From assembly GCA_002425185.1 (NCBI GenBank), contig DILT01000009.1, positions 61,993 through 125,992 on the forward strand: a stretch of DNA of 64,000 nucleotides, read 5' to 3'. Within the stretch, counting starts at the first letter, position 1. Each line of letters begins with the position of its first letter. The position numbers were made by a program, and so were the translations under genes. This document shows, piece by piece, positions 51,414 through 60,426 of the stretch. The notes beneath the pieces are model-generated. The model did not search any database. It worked only from the letters and a program-made list of their open reading frames with translations, and was not told the origin of the DNA. This DNA comes from Flammeovirgaceae bacterium UBA5585. GTDB lineage: Bacteria; Bacteroidota; Bacteroidia; Cytophagales; Cyclobacteriaceae.

Positions 51414-52367
51414 TTAATCTTCTTTGCGCTGTTTGTCTAAATCGCGCTGAATCTTCTTTTGACTCTTGCCTAGCGGAGCCATGAAGTGCTTAGGATTACT
51501 GTTAAAGTGCTTGGCGAGGGAGTCAATGGAAAGTAGCATCTTGTTAAGATTGACGTACAGTGAATCTTCCGTCATCAACTTACTCACCGTATTATCGCCT
51601 TTACTGAATTGGCCAAGCGTTTCATTTAACTTGGCTAATGTTTGTTTGATTTTTGTTAGTGTTTCATTGACTTCCACTGATTTTAACGAGTCGGAAATCG
51701 TTTTAAAATTTTGCAGGGTTGGATCCAGGTGACGCAGCGTGCGGTTTACATTGGCCGTTAAATACTTTATGCTATCCGAAAGACCGGTAATGGTACGATT
51801 GGCATTATCAACGGTGGAATTTATTTTACCTGGTGTTTCTTTAAAGTCATCAAAGATGCCATCAATCTTTTGGGAATTCCTCGCCAGGTTATCCAGAATG
51901 GTGTTTAGTTTTCGCAAGGTAGATTGGAGGTTATCGGCAACCGGGGCTGCGCTTTCTTCGAGAAAAGCAGTAATACCTTTTGCAACTGAAGAATGTAAGG
52001 TGTCCTTTGGTTTTAACGGCTCTGTAACCCGCCCTACCGAAAGTTGTATAAATTTTGTACCCAGAAAATCACCGTTCAAAATCGCTTCAGAAGAGTCGCC
52101 CAACATAACATATGAATCAATTTCAAGTTCTACCACCACCCTTCTTTTCGCTTGCTGAATTTGTATTTTGCTGACACGACCAACCGACACACCACTCAGG
52201 TAAACCTGGTTAGATGGCATGAGTTGATCAACATTATCATAGATGGCGTAATACTTTTTTCGTGAAGAGAAAAAATCAATGCCCTTTAAAAAGTTGAAGC
52301 CAAGATAAAGCAACACCAGCGACACGACCATAAACAGGCCAACGCGTACTTCTTTCGATATTGTCAT
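51414..52367 (-). CDS. MCE/MlaD family lipid transport protein
   Basis: 317 residues. One N-terminal membrane helix (about 9-27, LFMVVSLVLLYLGFNFL) anchors a single MCE domain (about 35-115, YAIYDNVDQLMPSNQVYLSGVSVGRVSKI and AILNGDFLGTKFIQLSVG). A long helical tail with many Asn, Ser and Leu follows, ending in a charged stretch (KKIQRDLDKQRKED). MCE proteins form rings or tubes that carry phospholipids between inner and outer membrane, with MlaE/MlaF-type ABC subunits that are not in view. It follows the amidase gene by 32 bases. Confidence 0.9.
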   Translation of the reverse strand: MTISKEVRVGLFMVVSLVLLYLGFNFLKGIDFFSSRKKYYAIYDNVDQLMPSNQVYLSGVSVGRVSKIQIQQAKRRVVVELEIDSYVMLGDSSEAILNGDFLGTKFIQLSVGRVTEPLKPKDTLHSSVAKGITAFLEESAAPVADNLQSTLRKLNTILDNLARNSQKIDGIFDDFKETPGKINSTVDNANRTITGLSDSIKYLTANVNRTLRHLDPTLQNFKTISDSLKSVEVNETLTKIKQTLAKLNETLGQFSKGDNTVSKLMTEDSLYVNLNKMLLSIDSLAKHFNSNPKHFMAPLGKSQKKIQRDLDKQRKED

Positions 52368-52399
52368 GGGGTACAGTTGATGCGTAACGAATTCAAGGC

Positions 52400-53215
52400 C
52401 TAATTTAGAGATTTTACCTTGTTTTTATAATCGCGGATAGCCCGGAATATGGCAGAAGCGATATACTCCTGAACCTGTGCATCACTTAATTCCTTCTCTT
52501 CTTTGGTATTGGAGAGGTAGCCTATCTCGATTAGTACGGCCGGCATGGCGGTTTCCCATAATACCTGAAAGCCTGCCTGTTTAACCCCCCTGCTCTTGCG
52601 GCCAGCCTTATCGCCAAATTGTTTTTCTACCAGGTCAGCAAAATAAATACTGGATTCGTGGTTAGCCGATTGGGTCAGGCTGAACAGTATATAGGACTCG
52701 GGCGATTTGGGATCAAAACCCTGGTATTTCTCTTCATAATTTTCTTCCAGTAAAATCACGGAGTTCTCCCGCATGGCTACCTCAAGACTTTCCTGCGATT
52801 TATGTAAACCCAGCACATAGGTTTCTGTTCCGAAAATGGATTGCCTGCGTTGATCAGGGGTATTTTCAGGCAGGGAGTTGGCGTGGATGGAAATAAATAA
52901 ATCAGCATGGTTATCATTAGCCACTTTTGCCCTTTCCTTTAAGCCGATTGTAATGTCGGTTTTGCGGGTGTACACCACCTTTACATCGGGCATATTTTTT
53001 TCTAGTATCTCGCCTAGCTTTAAGCCCAGCTTCAGGGTTATATCCTTTTCTTTAGTAAACTTACCAAATGTACCGGGTTGCGTGCCGCCATGGCCGGGAT
53101 CAATGCATACCGTAAATTTCCTGGAGGCTCCATTTTGACTGCTATTCTGAGCAGAAGAATCGAAGTTTAGCAAGGTTATTGCTAACGAAAGAAAGACCAA
53201 TCCTATATTCCTCAC
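52400..53215 (-). CDS. N-acetylmuramoyl-L-alanine amidase
   Basis: 271-residue amidase_3 family enzyme that cuts the bond between muramic acid and the stem peptide, acting in the periplasm in cell separation and wall turnover. Signal peptide (MRNIGLVFLSLAITLLNFDSSAQ), then VCIDPGHGGTQPGTFG (first zinc ligand), HADLFISIHANSLPE (zinc histidine), NHESSIYFADLVEKQF and the catalytic glutamate in PAVLIEIGYLSN. The frame is open to 53509 but only GTG 53215 gives a signal peptide and leaves room for a promoter. Divergent from lptD. Confidence 0.9.
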   Translation of the reverse strand: MRNIGLVFLSLAITLLNFDSSAQNSSQNGASRKFTVCIDPGHGGTQPGTFGKFTKEKDITLKLGLKLGEILEKNMPDVKVVYTRKTDITIGLKERAKVANDNHADLFISIHANSLPENTPDQRRQSIFGTETYVLGLHKSQESLEVAMRENSVILLEENYEEKYQGFDPKSPESYILFSLTQSANHESSIYFADLVEKQFGDKAGRKSRGVKQAGFQVLWETAMPAVLIEIGYLSNTKEEKELSDAQVQEYIASAIFRAIRDYKNKVKSLN

Positions 53216-53244
53216 GGGCAGTACGATGTTCAGGCGATTTGCAA

Positions 53245-53262
53245 TACCTTTGGGCAAAGTTG
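53245..53262. promoter_or_regulatory. Back-to-back -7 boxes between amidase and lptD
   Basis: TACCTTTG on the plus strand at 53245-53252 (exact TAnnTTTG, toward lptD) and CAACTTTG on the minus strand at 53262-53255 (one mismatch, toward the amidase). They are separated by two bases. With GTG starts at 53310 and 53215 they lie 57 and 39 bases upstream. The two promoters would compete for polymerase. Confidence 0.45.
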
Positions 53263-53309
53263 TGAATTTTTCACCAAAAGCTAAAAACCTGGCCATCAAT
53301 ACCCTTAGT

Positions 53310-55976
53310 GTGCGGTTCGTTTTCATTTTTTTTCTCCTCATTTTCTTTCTGGGTACGGCCACTCGGGCCTGGTCACAACGCGGTACTTTAAAAGACAGTA
53401 CAAACACTGCTGTACTTTCCGATACGATCAAAAACCCTGCCGACACGCTACCACCAAAAAAAGGTGATATCGAAACGACTATTAAATACACAGCACGCGA
53501 TTCCATCAATAGCAGTGTGGATGGCCAGATGATATGGCTTTATGGTGATGCTAAAATTGTTTATGGAACAATTGAACTGGAAGCCGAGGAGATTACTATT
53601 GATTATGCCAACAGCACGTTAACAGCTCATGGCATACGGGATTCGCTGGGCCGTAGAGTCGGCTACCCCATTTTCAAAAACGGATCCGAACTTTACGAGA
53701 CAAAAGATATTACCTACAATTTTAAAACCGGACGTGCGCGTATCTCAGAAGTTGTAACACAACAAGGTGAGGGCTATCTGCATGGCGATGTTGTTTACAA
53801 AAATGAGAAAAATGAATTGCTGAGCGTTCGCAACCGCTACACCACCTGCAACCTGGAACATCCGCACTTTGAGATTCGCTCTACCAAAACGAAAGCCATT
53901 CCCAACGATAAAATTGTTTCCGGACCCTTCTATCTTCAATTCAATGATATACCACTTTATCCGTTTGGCTTTTTGTTTGGTATGTTCCCCGCAAAACAGG
54001 AAAGCACTTCGGGTATTTTATTTCCTTCCTATGGAGAAGATCGGCTGCGGGGATTTAACCTGAGGGGTTTGGGTTATTTTTTAGATGCCAGCGAATATGT
54101 AAAGCTTTCCGTTCGGGCCGACTTATATTCCAAAGGAGATTACGTGCTCTACTTTGATGCACCCTATAACTGGCGGTATCACTTCACCGGTGGCTTCAAC
54201 TTCAGCTTTTCCAAAACCAATACCTCTTCACAGATAGAATCTCCCAACATAACCAACGACTTTAGCGTGCGGTGGAACCACTCGCCCCAAACAAAGGGAA
54301 CGGGTAGATTCTCTGCTTCCGTGAGTGCAGCCTCCAGCTCATACAACCGAAACAATAACCTCAACTTTGGTGCACCCGGCAGCATTAATACACCCGGGTT
54401 CAACAACACCAGCAGGAAAATGAACTCCAATATATCCTACAACAAAACTTTTAAAGGCACACCCTTTAGCATGGGTATAAACATGAGCCACAACCAGGAT
54501 TTAGTTACACAACAGGTTGATTTAACAGCACCAACCCTTACCGTAAACATGCGCAACCTGTACCCCTTTCAACGAAAAGACGGGACGCCCACCAAGCTAG
54601 ATAATTTCTCATTGGGGTATAGCATGACCGCTACCAACCGCATAACGAACAACCTTGGCAGAATAGGTAGCGATGCTGTTCAGGACAGTATTGCGCCATT
54701 CACCTTTACTAATTTATCTACCTTCATTGAAAATGGCAGGAATGGAATCCGTCATGCTATTCCCATTTCCTATTCCTTTAAAGCCTTCCGCTACTTCACC
54801 GTTTCACCTTCAGTGTCCTACGAGGAGAAATGGTATTTTGAAAAATTGAATTGGGAATACCAACTTATTAACAACAGGCCTACTTTGGTTGCCACCGATA
54901 CCATCCGTGGATTTAATCGAATTGCCAATTACAGTTTCAGCACCGGTTTCAATACGCGTATCTACGGAACCTATTTTTTTAAACGCGGTAATGTAAAAGC
55001 CATTCGCCATGTAGTAAACCCCAACATTTCCATTGGCTATACGCCCGACTTTACCCGGTACGATAATTACTTTCAGGCGATAGAACAAAATGGAAAAACA
55101 ATTTACCAATCCCGCCATCAGGGCGCTGTTTATGGCGGCTCTACCACCGGCAGAAGCGGGTCGATTGGGCTTGGGCTTGGTAACACATTGGAGATGAAGG
55201 TAAAATCAGCGAAAGATACGGTAGCCAGAAAAGTGAGTTTATTAAATAGTTTGTCGCTGGGTACATCGTATAATATTATTGCCGATTCCTTTAAGCTTGC
55301 TCCGATTTCCATTGCTGCCAATACGAATATTCTCGACAACCTGATTAATATCAACATTGCATCCACCCTGGATCCGTATGCCTATATCACAGTACTCGAT
55401 CCCGAAGGCGTTCCTGTCAGAAACATAAACGGCACCATACGGGAAAGAAGAATAGACCAATTGGCCATGAAAGGTGGAAAGCTGGGAAGAATTACTTCCG
55501 CCACACTGGCGATGGGGTCAAACCTGAATCCTAAAGCGCGCGAGGCCAACCAGGATACTCGCGAGCGGATTGCGGGTTCGAACATGCCCGAACAGGAAAA
55601 GCAATACTTTCTGGCTAACCCCGACACCTATATTGATTTCAATATTCCGTGGAGCCTGCAACTTAATTATAGCTTATCTTACTCCAAGCCAATCAATTCC
55701 GATGTCCGCATTTCACAATCATTACAGTTCTCAGGCGATATGTCACTTTCAGAAAAATGGAAAATTACTTTTAACTCAGGTTTTGATTTTGAAAACAAGG
55801 AGTTTACCACCACCAATATTGGCGTAACACGCGACCTGCATTGCTGGACCATGAACTTCAACTGGGGACCTTTCGGAAGGTTTACGTACTACAATTTCCG
55901 CATAGCGGTGAAAGCTTCCGTACTTCAGGATTTAAAACTGGAGCGCAGGAAGCCTTTCCTCGACAGCCTCCGGTAA
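53310..55976 (+). CDS. lptD: Outer-membrane LPS assembly protein LptD-like
   Basis: About 888 residues. After a signal peptide (MRFVFIFFLLIFFLGTATRAWSQ) comes the periplasmic OstA/LptA-like beta-jellyroll: GQMIWLYGDAKIVYGTIELEAEEITIDYANSTL and the RYTTCNLEHPHFEIR segment with cysteine. A long outer-membrane beta-barrel (from about residue 220) fills the rest. LptD inserts lipopolysaccharide in the outer leaflet. An ATG at 53226 would add 28 residues ahead of the signal peptide and place the start only 10 bases from the amidase start. GTG 53310 fits better but is not proven. Its partner LptE is not seen here. Confidence 0.85.
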   Translation: MRFVFIFFLLIFFLGTATRAWSQRGTLKDSTNTAVLSDTIKNPADTLPPKKGDIETTIKYTARDSINSSVDGQMIWLYGDAKIVYGTIELEAEEITIDYANSTLTAHGIRDSLGRRVGYPIFKNGSELYETKDITYNFKTGRARISEVVTQQGEGYLHGDVVYKNEKNELLSVRNRYTTCNLEHPHFEIRSTKTKAIPNDKIVSGPFYLQFNDIPLYPFGFLFGMFPAKQESTSGILFPSYGEDRLRGFNLRGLGYFLDASEYVKLSVRADLYSKGDYVLYFDAPYNWRYHFTGGFNFSFSKTNTSSQIESPNITNDFSVRWNHSPQTKGTGRFSASVSAASSSYNRNNNLNFGAPGSINTPGFNNTSRKMNSNISYNKTFKGTPFSMGINMSHNQDLVTQQVDLTAPTLTVNMRNLYPFQRKDGTPTKLDNFSLGYSMTATNRITNNLGRIGSDAVQDSIAPFTFTNLSTFIENGRNGIRHAIPISYSFKAFRYFTVSPSVSYEEKWYFEKLNWEYQLINNRPTLVATDTIRGFNRIANYSFSTGFNTRIYGTYFFKRGNVKAIRHVVNPNISIGYTPDFTRYDNYFQAIEQNGKTIYQSRHQGAVYGGSTTGRSGSIGLGLGNTLEMKVKSAKDTVARKVSLLNSLSLGTSYNIIADSFKLAPISIAANTNILDNLININIASTLDPYAYITVLDPEGVPVRNINGTIRERRIDQLAMKGGKLGRITSATLAMGSNLNPKAREANQDTRERIAGSNMPEQEKQYFLANPDTYIDFNIPWSLQLNYSLSYSKPINSDVRISQSLQFSGDMSLSEKWKITFNSGFDFENKEFTTTNIGVTRDLHCWTMNFNWGPFGRFTYYNFRIAVKASVLQDLKLERRKPFLDSLR

Positions 55977-55979
55977 AGT

Positions 55980-57710
55980 TTACGCTAACCAACCCTCCAC
56001 TTCTTCCATGGTAGGGTTTTTAACATCCTCCAACTTCATCTTTTTTCGTAGTCCGCAAACATCGTTAAAAAGTTTAGAAGCCTTCATGGATTTTAATTGT
56101 TCAACTGATTGAACACCCATTTTTTGAAGGATCGGGTAAAGCTCTTTGCGGATACCCAACTGTTCGGCATCGCGTTCTGTAAATACTCCGCCCTGCTTCT
56201 CCGGTTTCATTTGCGGAAAAAACAAAACATCCTGTATGGAAGGTGAGTTCGTCATAATCATGCACAACCGGTCGATGCCCACACCCAGGCCTGCTGTTGG
56301 TGGCATGCCAAACTCAAGGGCACGAAGAAAATCTTCATCCAGGGTCATGGCTTCTTCATCGCCACGTTTGCCCAGTTCCAGTTGTTCTTCAAAACGCTTA
56401 CGCTGATCGATTGGATCGTTCAACTCGGAAAAGGCGTTACAGATTTCTTTTCCATTGCAAATAGCTTCAAATCGTTCAACCAATCCGGGTTTGTTTCTGT
56501 GCTTTTTGGCCAGTGGCGACATTTCTACCGGGTAATCCATGATGAAGGTGGGCTGAATAAGCAAGGGCTCACACTTCTCACCGAAGATCGCATCAATCAG
56601 TTTCCCCTTACCCATAGTTTCATCTACCGGAACATGAAGCCTGGTACACGTTTCGCGCAAGGTAACTTCATCCATAGCCGAAATATCTACACCAGTAAAA
56701 TGCTGTATCGCTTCAAACATGGTAAAGCGTTTCCAGGGCCTGCGAAAATCAATTTCATGTTCGCCTACTTTTACTTTGGTGGTGCCGTGTAAATCGAGAG
56801 CAACTTTTTCAATCATCTCTTCCACCAGGTCCATCATCCAGAAATAATCTTTGTAGGCTACGTACAACTCCACTTGCGTAAACTCCGGATTGTGAAACCG
56901 CGACATACCTTCATTGCGAAAGTCTTTCGAGAATTCATACACGCCATTATAACCACCAACAATCAAACGCTTCAAATAAAGTTCGTTGGCAATACGCAGG
57001 TACAGTGTCATGTCCAGTGTATTGTGGTGCGTTTTAAAAGGGCGCGCGGCTGCCCCGCCATAAAGCGGTTGTAATACCGGAGTTTCTACTTCCAGGTAAG
57101 CCTTGTCGTTCAGGTACTGGCGCATGGAGTTAACCAGCCTGGTACGTTTCACAAAGGTATCGCGCACTTCAGGGTTAACAATCAAATCCACATAGCGCAT
57201 GCGGTAGCGTTGTTCCGGATCGCTGAAAGCATCGTGCTTGTGCACCACCCCTTGCTCATCGGTGGTTTCCTTCACCACTGGTAAAGGGCGCAACGACTTT
57301 GAAAGAATTCTTAAATCAGTTACATGAATTGAAATCTCTCCGGTTTGTGTTGTAAATCCGTAGCCTTTCACCCCAACGATGTCACCAATATCAATAAGCT
57401 TTTTAAATACGGTGTTGTATAAAGTCTTATCCTCACCCGGGCATATGTCGTCCCTGCGGATGTAAATTTGAATACGGCCCGTTTCATCCTGCAGTTCAGC
57501 AAAGGAAGCCGAGCCCATAATTCTGCGGCTCATAATGCGGCCGGCAATAGCGATTTGACGATAGTCGCTTTTGTGCCGCTCATAGTTTTCAAGAATCTCG
57601 GCAGCTGAAGCATTCACTTCAAAAAGCTCTGCCGGGTAGGGATCAATGCCCAGTTTTTCCAATTCTTCTTTCGCCTGCCTGCGTATGATTTCCTGCTCAC
57701 TTAATTGCAT
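55980..57710 (-). CDS. lysS: Lysyl-tRNA synthetase, class II
   Basis: Charges tRNA-Lys; 576 residues, longer than the E. coli enzyme (about 505) through a C-terminal extension. The OB-fold anticodon domain (about 55-160, IAGRIMSRRIMGSASFAELQDETGRIQIYI) is followed by the class II core: motif 1 (FVKRTRLVNSMRQYLNDKAYLEVETPVL), motif 2 (FEIGKDFRNEGMS-like, here EFSKDFRNEGMSRFHNPEFT) and motif 3 (GLGVGIDRLCMIMTN). The extra 70 C-terminal residues (QLGIRKELYPILQKMGVQSVEQLKSMKASKLFND) look like a small helical domain. Single gene, convergent with lptD 3 bases away. Confidence 0.96.
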   Translation of the reverse strand: MQLSEQEIIRRQAKEELEKLGIDPYPAELFEVNASAAEILENYERHKSDYRQIAIAGRIMSRRIMGSASFAELQDETGRIQIYIRRDDICPGEDKTLYNTVFKKLIDIGDIVGVKGYGFTTQTGEISIHVTDLRILSKSLRPLPVVKETTDEQGVVHKHDAFSDPEQRYRMRYVDLIVNPEVRDTFVKRTRLVNSMRQYLNDKAYLEVETPVLQPLYGGAAARPFKTHHNTLDMTLYLRIANELYLKRLIVGGYNGVYEFSKDFRNEGMSRFHNPEFTQVELYVAYKDYFWMMDLVEEMIEKVALDLHGTTKVKVGEHEIDFRRPWKRFTMFEAIQHFTGVDISAMDEVTLRETCTRLHVPVDETMGKGKLIDAIFGEKCEPLLIQPTFIMDYPVEMSPLAKKHRNKPGLVERFEAICNGKEICNAFSELNDPIDQRKRFEEQLELGKRGDEEAMTLDEDFLRALEFGMPPTAGLGVGIDRLCMIMTNSPSIQDVLFFPQMKPEKQGGVFTERDAEQLGIRKELYPILQKMGVQSVEQLKSMKASKLFNDVCGLRKKMKLEDVKNPTMEEVEGWLA

Positions 57711-57727
57711 TTCTCAATTATTTCCGG

Positions 57728-57735
57728 CAAAAATA
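57728..57735 (-). promoter_or_regulatory. -7 box of lysS
   Basis: TATTTTTG on the minus strand, exact TAnnTTTG match, 17 bases before the ATG at 57710. Confidence 0.45.
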
Positions 57736-57760
57736 AGGGAAATAACGGGCTAAGAAACCC

Positions 57761-57773
57761 TATTACTGTAATA
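57761..57773. promoter_or_regulatory. Palindrome upstream of the toxin-antitoxin pair, candidate operator
   Basis: TATTACTGTAATA, a perfect palindrome around a central T, 35 bases before the antitoxin ATG and just before a TATATTTA (57779-57786) that could be its -7 box. Ribbon-helix-helix antitoxins repress their own operons by binding palindromes in this position. Inference only. It also lies upstream of the divergent lysS promoter. Confidence 0.4.
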
Positions 57774-57808
57774 TGGATTATATTTACAATTCATAAATAT
57801 TAAACACA

Positions 57809-58042
57809 ATGGCCACCTTCACCAGTACCCTTCCTGACAACCTGCTCAAGCAACTCGCGGAAAAGGCCAAATCACTCTCTGTGCCCAAAAACAAACTCAT
57901 TGAAAATGCCCTGCGACTATACCTTGAACACCTTGAAAAGGCTGAGTACAGTAAATCGTACCGGCAAGCAGCAACGGATAAGGATTTGCTTACCCTGGCT
58001 GAGGAAGGTATGGAGGATTACCTGAATCAGTTAGAAAGATGA
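57809..58042 (+). CDS. Ribbon-helix-helix antitoxin
   Basis: 77 residues. The N-terminus MATFTSTLPDNLLKQLAEKAKSL and the following PKNKLIENALRLYLEHLEK have the beta-strand, helix, helix pattern of a ribbon-helix-helix DNA-binding domain. The C-terminal tail (LLTLAEEGMEDYLNQLE) is acidic and would wrap the toxin. The stop overlaps the ATG of the next gene by 4 bases, the usual arrangement of a type II toxin-antitoxin operon. Confidence 0.85.
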   Translation: MATFTSTLPDNLLKQLAEKAKSLSVPKNKLIENALRLYLEHLEKAEYSKSYRQAATDKDLLTLAEEGMEDYLNQLER

Positions 58043-58371
58043 AGCAGGGAGAAATCTGGATTACCGACCTTAACCCCATAAAGGGCAGTGAGCAGGCCGG
58101 TAAGCGTCCTGTGGTAATCATAAGCGGAAATTTACTCAACCAACATTTGAATGTGGTGATTGCTGCTCCACTAACAACTAAGATTAATCGTTACAAAGGC
58201 AATCCGGTTTTAAAACCAACTAAAACCAATGGCTTATTGGAGGAATCTGAAATACTGGTTTTTCACATACGATCGATTTCAAAAGAAAGATTTATCCAAA
58301 AATTAGGAAACATTGAAAAAGATCAACTGGCTATGATCATCAAAACACTTCAGGATATATTAAAATATTAA
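58039..58371 (+). CDS. MazF/PemK-like mRNA interferase toxin
   Basis: 110 residues of the MazF/PemK/CcdB superfamily: MKQGEIWITDLNPIKGSEQAGKRPVVIISGN is the conserved N-terminal strand and loop, with the arginine of GKRPVVI in the catalytic site. Later come VVIAAPLTTKINRYKGNPVL and IRSISKERFIQKLG, which supply the second set of active-site residues. It should cut mRNA at short sequences; the specificity cannot be read. The overlap with the antitoxin couples the two. It lies at the border between conserved genes and the accessory region. Confidence 0.9.
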   Translation: MKQGEIWITDLNPIKGSEQAGKRPVVIISGNLLNQHLNVVIAAPLTTKINRYKGNPVLKPTKTNGLLEESEILVFHIRSISKERFIQKLGNIEKDQLAMIIKTLQDILKY

Positions 58372-58373
58372 CA

Positions 58374-58775
58374 CTACTCCTTTTTGAACCGATACCGGAT
58401 GCCCCAGCTTCCGCGCAAGATAAGGTCATCGGTAACAAAGGGTGTTAATTCAATGTGGAAGCCGAGTTTCTTACGCTCAAAAGGATAAAAATTGAAGCCC
58501 ACAGGAAACACCAAACTTTCGTAATAAAAATTTAAACCACCACCTACATAAAATGAATAATCAGGCTTCGCCAGTATGTTAAAATTAATTACACCCTCAA
58601 GTTGCTCAATGTCCCAATAAACATCTGTTAAAATCCGTAACTCCGGCCGCAGCCTTTCCTTAAACTCGTAGTTAAAACTTATAAATGGTATTTCAGATTG
58701 ATGATAGGCTACACCAAACTGGGCGAAGGAAATAGCCGGAAGCATAAATATGCAGAGGAGTAAAACGAATCGCAT
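58374..58775 (-). CDS. Small secreted outer-membrane-like protein, unknown
   Basis: 133 residues with a signal peptide (1-18, LCIFMLPAISFAQ). The remainder alternates hydrophobic and polar residues in beta strands (FGVAYHQSEIPFISFNYEF, YSFYVGGGLNFYYESLVFPVGFNFYPF) and ends with strand-like GSWGIRYRFKKE, suggesting a small beta-barrel of the outer membrane. No named family recognised. It converges with the toxin gene, 2 bases away. Confidence 0.75.
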   Translation of the reverse strand: MRFVLLLCIFMLPAISFAQFGVAYHQSEIPFISFNYEFKERLRPELRILTDVYWDIEQLEGVINFNILAKPDYSFYVGGGLNFYYESLVFPVGFNFYPFERKKLGFHIELTPFVTDDLILRGSWGIRYRFKKE

Positions 58776-59045
58776 AACTTTTTAAATTACTTTTTATTCA
58801 ATAAAACCCAAATCGGTAGGTTGTCATAAGAAAGAAGCCGTAATAATTATCGAAGGAATAAACACTGACCATGATTGACGTGGATATGTTTTCGTTTCGC
58901 TTATAAGGCCACTGGTCTTGCCAACCACACTCTTTAGCAAGTTTATACGTGTGTCGGTTGTGCGGCTTGCTAATGTGTGTGGCGGTCAACAGAGCAAGTG
59001 TCTTCAAATTTAGTCTTACTACCTTATGCTTCCTTAATGATTGCT
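58776..59045 (-). other. 270-base gap, possible small or decayed gene
   Basis: Between two minus-strand genes. It contains a 69-codon frame at 58798-59007 (minus) opening MKTLALLTATHISKPHNRH and ending YYGFFLMTTYRFGFY, with no signal, motif or family that I recognise. Codon use is unremarkable and there is no promoter box. It may be a remnant or chance frame. Nothing else is seen in the gap. Confidence 0.3.
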
Positions 59046-60422
59046 TTATCTATTTGGGTCATAATTGACTTTCCTTTTGCGAAAAGCCAGGTCACTTGAC
59101 TGGAAACCTATGCGCACCTGAAACCTTTGTGGGTAAAGATGATTTTGTGTCTGGTTGTTTAGGTTGTATAATGCTGTCATTGTCATGTACAACTTTGGGT
59201 GAATCAGGAATCTTCGACCTGCTCCAATAAAGTAGTTTCCATTCCATCTATCCTTCTCCGTTTGTTCAACTGAATTTCCTGAAGCACCTGTTATTTCTCC
59301 TTCCAAATAAGCATACCATGATTTCAAAATATCATAGTTCAGAAATGTTTTGAATGCAGTATTTTTAGGTGAGACATACCAGCTATGTTTGATTGAATCC
59401 GAAAATGTAATGCGGTAATTCATACCGGCACCAACAAAGAAGCGCGAGGTGAACTTGTAACCTATTTGTGGTGAAAGGTCAAGTGATAAAGGTTTCGTGC
59501 TGACTACGTTAAAAGTGCCACCAATTACTAATCGTTCAAACAAGGACTTTCCCTCCAATGAGGTGCGCTTCGTTGCATCATTTAAGTTATTCGTGTTGGA
59601 GAACATTCTGTACTTTGATAGTAATTTACTTACTTTTTGACTTGCTTCTTCAAGTTTCTCAGGATTCTCAGCAAAATAATCTAGCGCCTTTTCAGCGACC
59701 TTATCCTTACCATTTTGAATAAGGCTGTCTTTGTTTTGGTTTAGGTCAAACTTGTCTTTGTACTGCATTAAGTCACCATTTAGTTCAACAAACTTATTGA
59801 CATTATTGGTTAGATAACCTGCCCCTGCTTTTTCAGCCAGTTGTTTTTCAGTTATCTTAGCAGAGTAATCAAGCAATTCTTGCGGGTTTCTAAAAATACC
59901 TTTTATAGAATCAATGCCGGGAAATTTTTGAGAGAGTTCATGCCAATTCAAAGAGTCAGGATAGTCACTGTATTGCTGTTCAAGGATATCAAAGTTTGGG
60001 TTTTGCTGTATCTTAGCTAACGTAAGATTCCTAATGGTTTCACTTGCAATACTCCTCAGACTATCGTTTTTACTTGTATCATTCAAAATTGCAGTCCAGT
60101 TTCTCAGCAGGCTATTTATACTATCTTGAGACTGAGATTCAGGAATAAATTCCTTGCTTGAAAGCTTTCTTATTAATTTATCCTGTTTACGTGATGCCCG
60201 CATTAAACTATCCCATGATTTTCTTTCCTTTTTATTGAGTTGCTTAAGGTGTTTTGCACTGTCCTTAGCGTAATATTTATAGAATTTTTTAATCCGATTA
60301 TGACCTGATTCAATTTTGGAGAGTTTCTTTTGATGGATTGTTGAGAGGTTGACATTAAATGATTGGGCAAAACCTGACATCGTAAAAATTAATAGCGCTA
60401 TTGTAACTTTAACTCTTAGCAT
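59046..60422 (-). CDS. Secreted protein with coiled coil and C-terminal beta-barrel, unknown
   Basis: 458 residues, not recognised. After a signal peptide (about 1-19, ALLIFTMSGFAQ) residues about 20-270 are highly charged and helical (HQKKLSKIESGHNRIKKF, LKQLNKKERKSWDSLM). From about 300 the sequence changes to amphipathic beta strands: FERLVIGGTFNVVSTKPLSLDLSPQIGYKFTSRFFVGAGMNYRITFSD and YFIGAGRRFLIHPKLYMTMTALYNLN, ending QVRIGFQSSDLAFR, as in outer-membrane barrels. It begins 4 bases after the stop of the upstream receptor gene, so the two are translated together and may form one complex. Confidence 0.75.
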   Translation of the reverse strand: MLRVKVTIALLIFTMSGFAQSFNVNLSTIHQKKLSKIESGHNRIKKFYKYYAKDSAKHLKQLNKKERKSWDSLMRASRKQDKLIRKLSSKEFIPESQSQDSINSLLRNWTAILNDTSKNDSLRSIASETIRNLTLAKIQQNPNFDILEQQYSDYPDSLNWHELSQKFPGIDSIKGIFRNPQELLDYSAKITEKQLAEKAGAGYLTNNVNKFVELNGDLMQYKDKFDLNQNKDSLIQNGKDKVAEKALDYFAENPEKLEEASQKVSKLLSKYRMFSNTNNLNDATKRTSLEGKSLFERLVIGGTFNVVSTKPLSLDLSPQIGYKFTSRFFVGAGMNYRITFSDSIKHSWYVSPKNTAFKTFLNYDILKSWYAYLEGEITGASGNSVEQTEKDRWNGNYFIGAGRRFLIHPKLYMTMTALYNLNNQTQNHLYPQRFQVRIGFQSSDLAFRKRKVNYDPNR

Positions 60423-60426
60423 ACCA

